Part shown: positions 61,511 through 64,000 of the stretch, in pieces
How positions within the stretch are numbered: position 1 is the stretch's first letter
Layout of the letters: every line of letters begins with the position of its first letter
From: Epiperipatus broadwayi
Lineage: Eukaryota > Onychophora > Udeonychophora > Euonychophora > Peripatidae
NCBI GenBank assembly: GCA_028023455.1
Contig: JAQFVV010006310.1
Location: 1,118,001 to 1,182,000, forward strand
Length of the DNA: 64,000 nucleotides
Reading direction: 5' to 3'
The notes under the pieces: model-generated
Told to the model about the DNA's origin: nothing
The model's database searches: none
Seen by the model: the letters and a program-made list of their open reading frames with translations, nothing else
Translations under genes and position numbers: made by a program

Positions 61511-62830
61511 AATTTCTAACCTTTATGGATTAGATTGACTTATGGAATTATTTGCCATTATCATACAATCTGCTTTTTAAAATTTAATTAACAGATGAAC
61601 AGACAAATATAAATAAAAGTTTGAATTTTTTTAAAAATATTTAGCAATTAAATTACATAATAGAAATAATTCAGTGTATAATTACAAATACAATGTCATT
61701 GTTACAAATTTATCAATAATCATGTACAAAATATATTGCAAATTATTTATTCACACATTGATTTATTCAATTATTTAGTAAAGTCTATTTCAATATATTA
61801 ATATTTCAAAAATATGTATATAAAAAAACATTATTGTATAAAATGCACAAAAAAATAATAATAAACATAATATTTGGGATTACAATTTTTAAAAAATGAT
61901 AAACTAACAAGGACTCAAAAAATTATTGCCTAATAGCATTACAATATTTTCCATAAATTATTTGCAAGAAATCTTAAAATTAAATCAATAATTAAGAACA
62001 AACTATTTTCCAAATAGATTAGATTAAAAATATAAAGCTCGTGTAAACAAATTCAATTTGGAAATAACTATGCAATCTTTAACAATCTGATCTTATTTTA
62101 CAACTATTAAGAAAAACAACTGTGCTAGTTGCATATATAAATCAACTGTTGTTGGTAAAGTAATCTTTCTTATATCAAAATATATTTTTCATAAAAAATC
62201 AAAAACAGACAACAAAACACAAATACTTTCAATAAATATGATCAATGCAAATATTTGATGAAAAATTTTACTGACAATCATGGCAAATGATATTAATGAA
62301 GACAAAGCAAAAAAAAAACAACATAAAAATGTTTAAAAACATAAAAATAATATAAATTATTTAGAAAATAATATCCTTAGAGAACTAACAATCATTAAAT
62401 AATAAATATTTCTCAGTAAGTTTGATGAATAAAAATATTATATAAGAAAATTAAAATAGTGATGATGCCAAACACTAATTTAATTTCTTACAAAGCGTTT
62501 GCATTTATGACATTTTATTGAAAACATTTGTTTTTCAAACACTGTTTATTTACTAAAGATATTATTTTAAGGTTTATTTTTTAAATAAAATATATTACTT
62601 TCACACACATATATATATTGATTTTTATGGAAAAAATGAAACTTATTGATTAGCTTATTTTTCTATATGTTGGTATGTAGATATTGATTCACTCAACAGT
62701 TTCAATACTACATACAATTAGCACCAAATAACTTTCTAAAAAATTTTTTAAAGTAGCAAAGTATTTAATTACTTAATGAAGTGCTTTATAAGAATATGTG
62801 ATGCATTATGGTTTCTCCTTTATCGGAGTC
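61511..62830. other. AT-rich, no gene seen
   Basis: 61.65-61.70 kb faintly repeats the Penelope tandem junction (AAATAATTCAGTGTATAATT). Nothing else is recognised. Confidence 0.4.
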
Positions 62831-62839
62831 AGGATTCTC

Positions 62840-63160
62840 TCAGCCACTATGTCCAGAGAAATGTGTTAGCCACTTTACCTTCCCTTTCCATTATCCACAT
62901 AATTCTTCTCTATCCGGCTCCATCCCATTTCCACAACATCATCTTTATCCACTCTATGGCATTTATATCTAGATTCCCCTTATCTTTATCCAAACCCAGC
63001 ACAAAATCAAAGAACCCACTTTCTGTATAATAATTTTGTTCATATTCTCCTATAACTTCATTATTTGTATCTGCAGTGTTCAAGGTCAAGCAAGGAATAC
63101 ATATATGTGCAACAATAAATGTATAATAATTGTGTAGAATAAAAATAATAACTGTATAAT
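62840..63160 (-). other. Unassigned coding-like block
   Basis: The minus strand reads EYEQNYYTESGFFDFVLGLD, then KDKGNLDINAIEWIKMMLWK and WDGAG before stops. It is rich in charged and aromatic residues and GC-richer than the flanks. It may be transposon debris or an exon; its upstream part (63.1-63.2 kb) is only TAAT-rich microsatellite. Confidence 0.3.
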
Positions 63161-63229
63161 AATTATGTATAATGACTGTGTGTAAATAATTATATAAATA
63201 ACTGTAATAATAAATGTGTAGCAATATAA

Positions 63230-63500
63230 CTATCGATGTGCAACAATGTTGTTAGGTCATAGAGTTGCACAGCTGATCTTATAAGGTCAGGGAACTGTAA
63301 AAAATGCCATATATGGTGAGGTATGTAAAAATACCATGTGCATGTAAAAAACACCATATATAGTGAAGTATGTAAAAACTCCAGAAAGTCTTGAAGGATA
63401 TATAAACCCCCAGAACCTGGTTTATAGGTTCTGGTATTAATGCAATTCAGAAAATCCTACTCTGTAAATCCAAAACAGGACTAGGATTTATTATGTGCAG
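63230..63500. other. Unassigned repeat-like block with TATA-type sequence
   Basis: Contains two related units, (G)CCATATATGGTGAGGTATGT and ACCATATATAGTGAAGTATG, then GGATATATAAACCCCCAGAA and a small CAGAACC/GGTTCTG hairpin. The layout resembles an LTR promoter region, but no paired LTR is present in the window. Confidence 0.25.
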
Positions 63501-63639
63501 ATCACCATGATCTTTTATTATTTTAATGCACCTTAAATAGGCTATGTATATTTGTAAATATGCTCGTACATTATTTAAATTAAACTATTAGCTTATCATC
63601 TCAATTCTGCCATTGTCAATTATTTACTTGCTGCTCATA

Positions 63640-64000
63640 GGACATAGCAGTACCCTTTCTGTTTGTAAGCATTTATATTCAATTAACAAATGCCTAATAT
63701 TTTCTATATTTTCTTTACATAACTTGCCTCCATTTATGTGTATATTCTCGTTCCTAATGATCCTGTTCGAGCCTTGAACAGTAAATTGCTTTCCTTGCTA
63801 GTATTATAAATTAACTCACATCCAATATTCTGTTTATTTCTATATCTATTTAATCTTTTTACTCTCCATATTTCTATCCCATTCTTTGCCACTATAACAT
63901 TCAACAATTCTCCTAATACAATCATATCAGCTTTTATGTAAATATACTGACAAAATCTTTATCCAATCTTCTGCATACCATACTACCTGTCCTTTACTCA
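63640..64000 (-). pseudogene. Non-LTR retrotransposon C-terminal fragment
   Basis: The minus strand contains KESNLLFKARTGSLGTRIYT followed, after a frameshift, by GGKLCKENIENIRHLL then a LQTER segment. This resembles the C-terminal K-RTG-LGT and C...E.HLL zinc-finger region seen after the reverse transcriptase in several LINE clades. The window ends before any RT motif. Clade not determined. Confidence 0.45.

Noticed and set aside
62910-63224. 104-codon minus-strand open frame taken as a whole
   Set aside because: The first 35 codons are translated from a TAAT microsatellite; only the second half looks coding, so it is reported as an unassigned block.

Overview
This window looks like nuclear DNA of an invertebrate animal. 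It is very AT-rich (poly-A/T tracts and TATA microsatellites throughout). Short, higher-GC exon-like blocks with GT/AG splice sites are scattered in kilobases of AT-rich sequence. The transposons are typical of metazoan genomes: RTE-like and Tx1/L1-like LINEs, a Penelope-like element, piggyBac, and two Merlin (IS1016/ISXO2-type) families. No bacterial operons, rRNA genes or CRISPR arrays are visible. I could not fix the phylum or species.

Layout. 0-4 kb: an antisense RTE fragment broken by a near-perfect 494-bp palindrome, a short tandem repeat, and a decayed piggyBac transposase (minus strand) carrying an in-frame 150-bp duplication. 4.8-5.5 kb: copy A of a dispersed repeat. 6.6-11.5 kb: minus-strand exons of an unidentified gene, namely a terminal exon at 6.62-6.77 kb and a 900-bp unit repeated three times in tandem (8.78-11.48 kb), each unit holding the same 86-nt exon. 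12-18 kb: AT-rich DNA with a small transposed repeat and a 257-bp tandem duplication. 18.1-20.75 kb: a decayed RTE LINE (plus). 21.67-22.02 kb: a relative of the 12.4-kb repeat with a hammerhead-ribozyme-like core. 24.4-37.6 kb: what I interpret as one 13.2-kb Merlin-like composite, with inverted ends of roughly 900 bp, an imperfect 8-bp target duplication, a decayed Merlin transposase, internal duplications, and a nested 5.9-kb Tx1-like LINE with its own 10-bp target duplication and poly-A tail. 37.6-57.6 kb: three minus-strand exons of a coiled-coil protein gene; its introns hold a structurally complete 2,089-bp Merlin element (45.4-47.5 kb), a Penelope-like element with a tRNA-like segment (49-50.6 kb), hairpin MITEs and a SINE. 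57.6-64 kb: AT-rich DNA, another Penelope tail and LINE-like debris.

How it fits together. Host coding signal is confined to two minus-strand genes, both incomplete in the window; everything else recognisable is mobile DNA at various stages of decay. The host genes and the transposons interact at two points. The 13.2-kb Merlin composite ends 30 bp past the stop codon of the coiled-coil gene, so it probably supplies that gene's 3' UTR. A host exon has been triplicated by a recent 900-bp tandem amplification; at 86 nt, only one copy can be included per transcript without shifting the frame.
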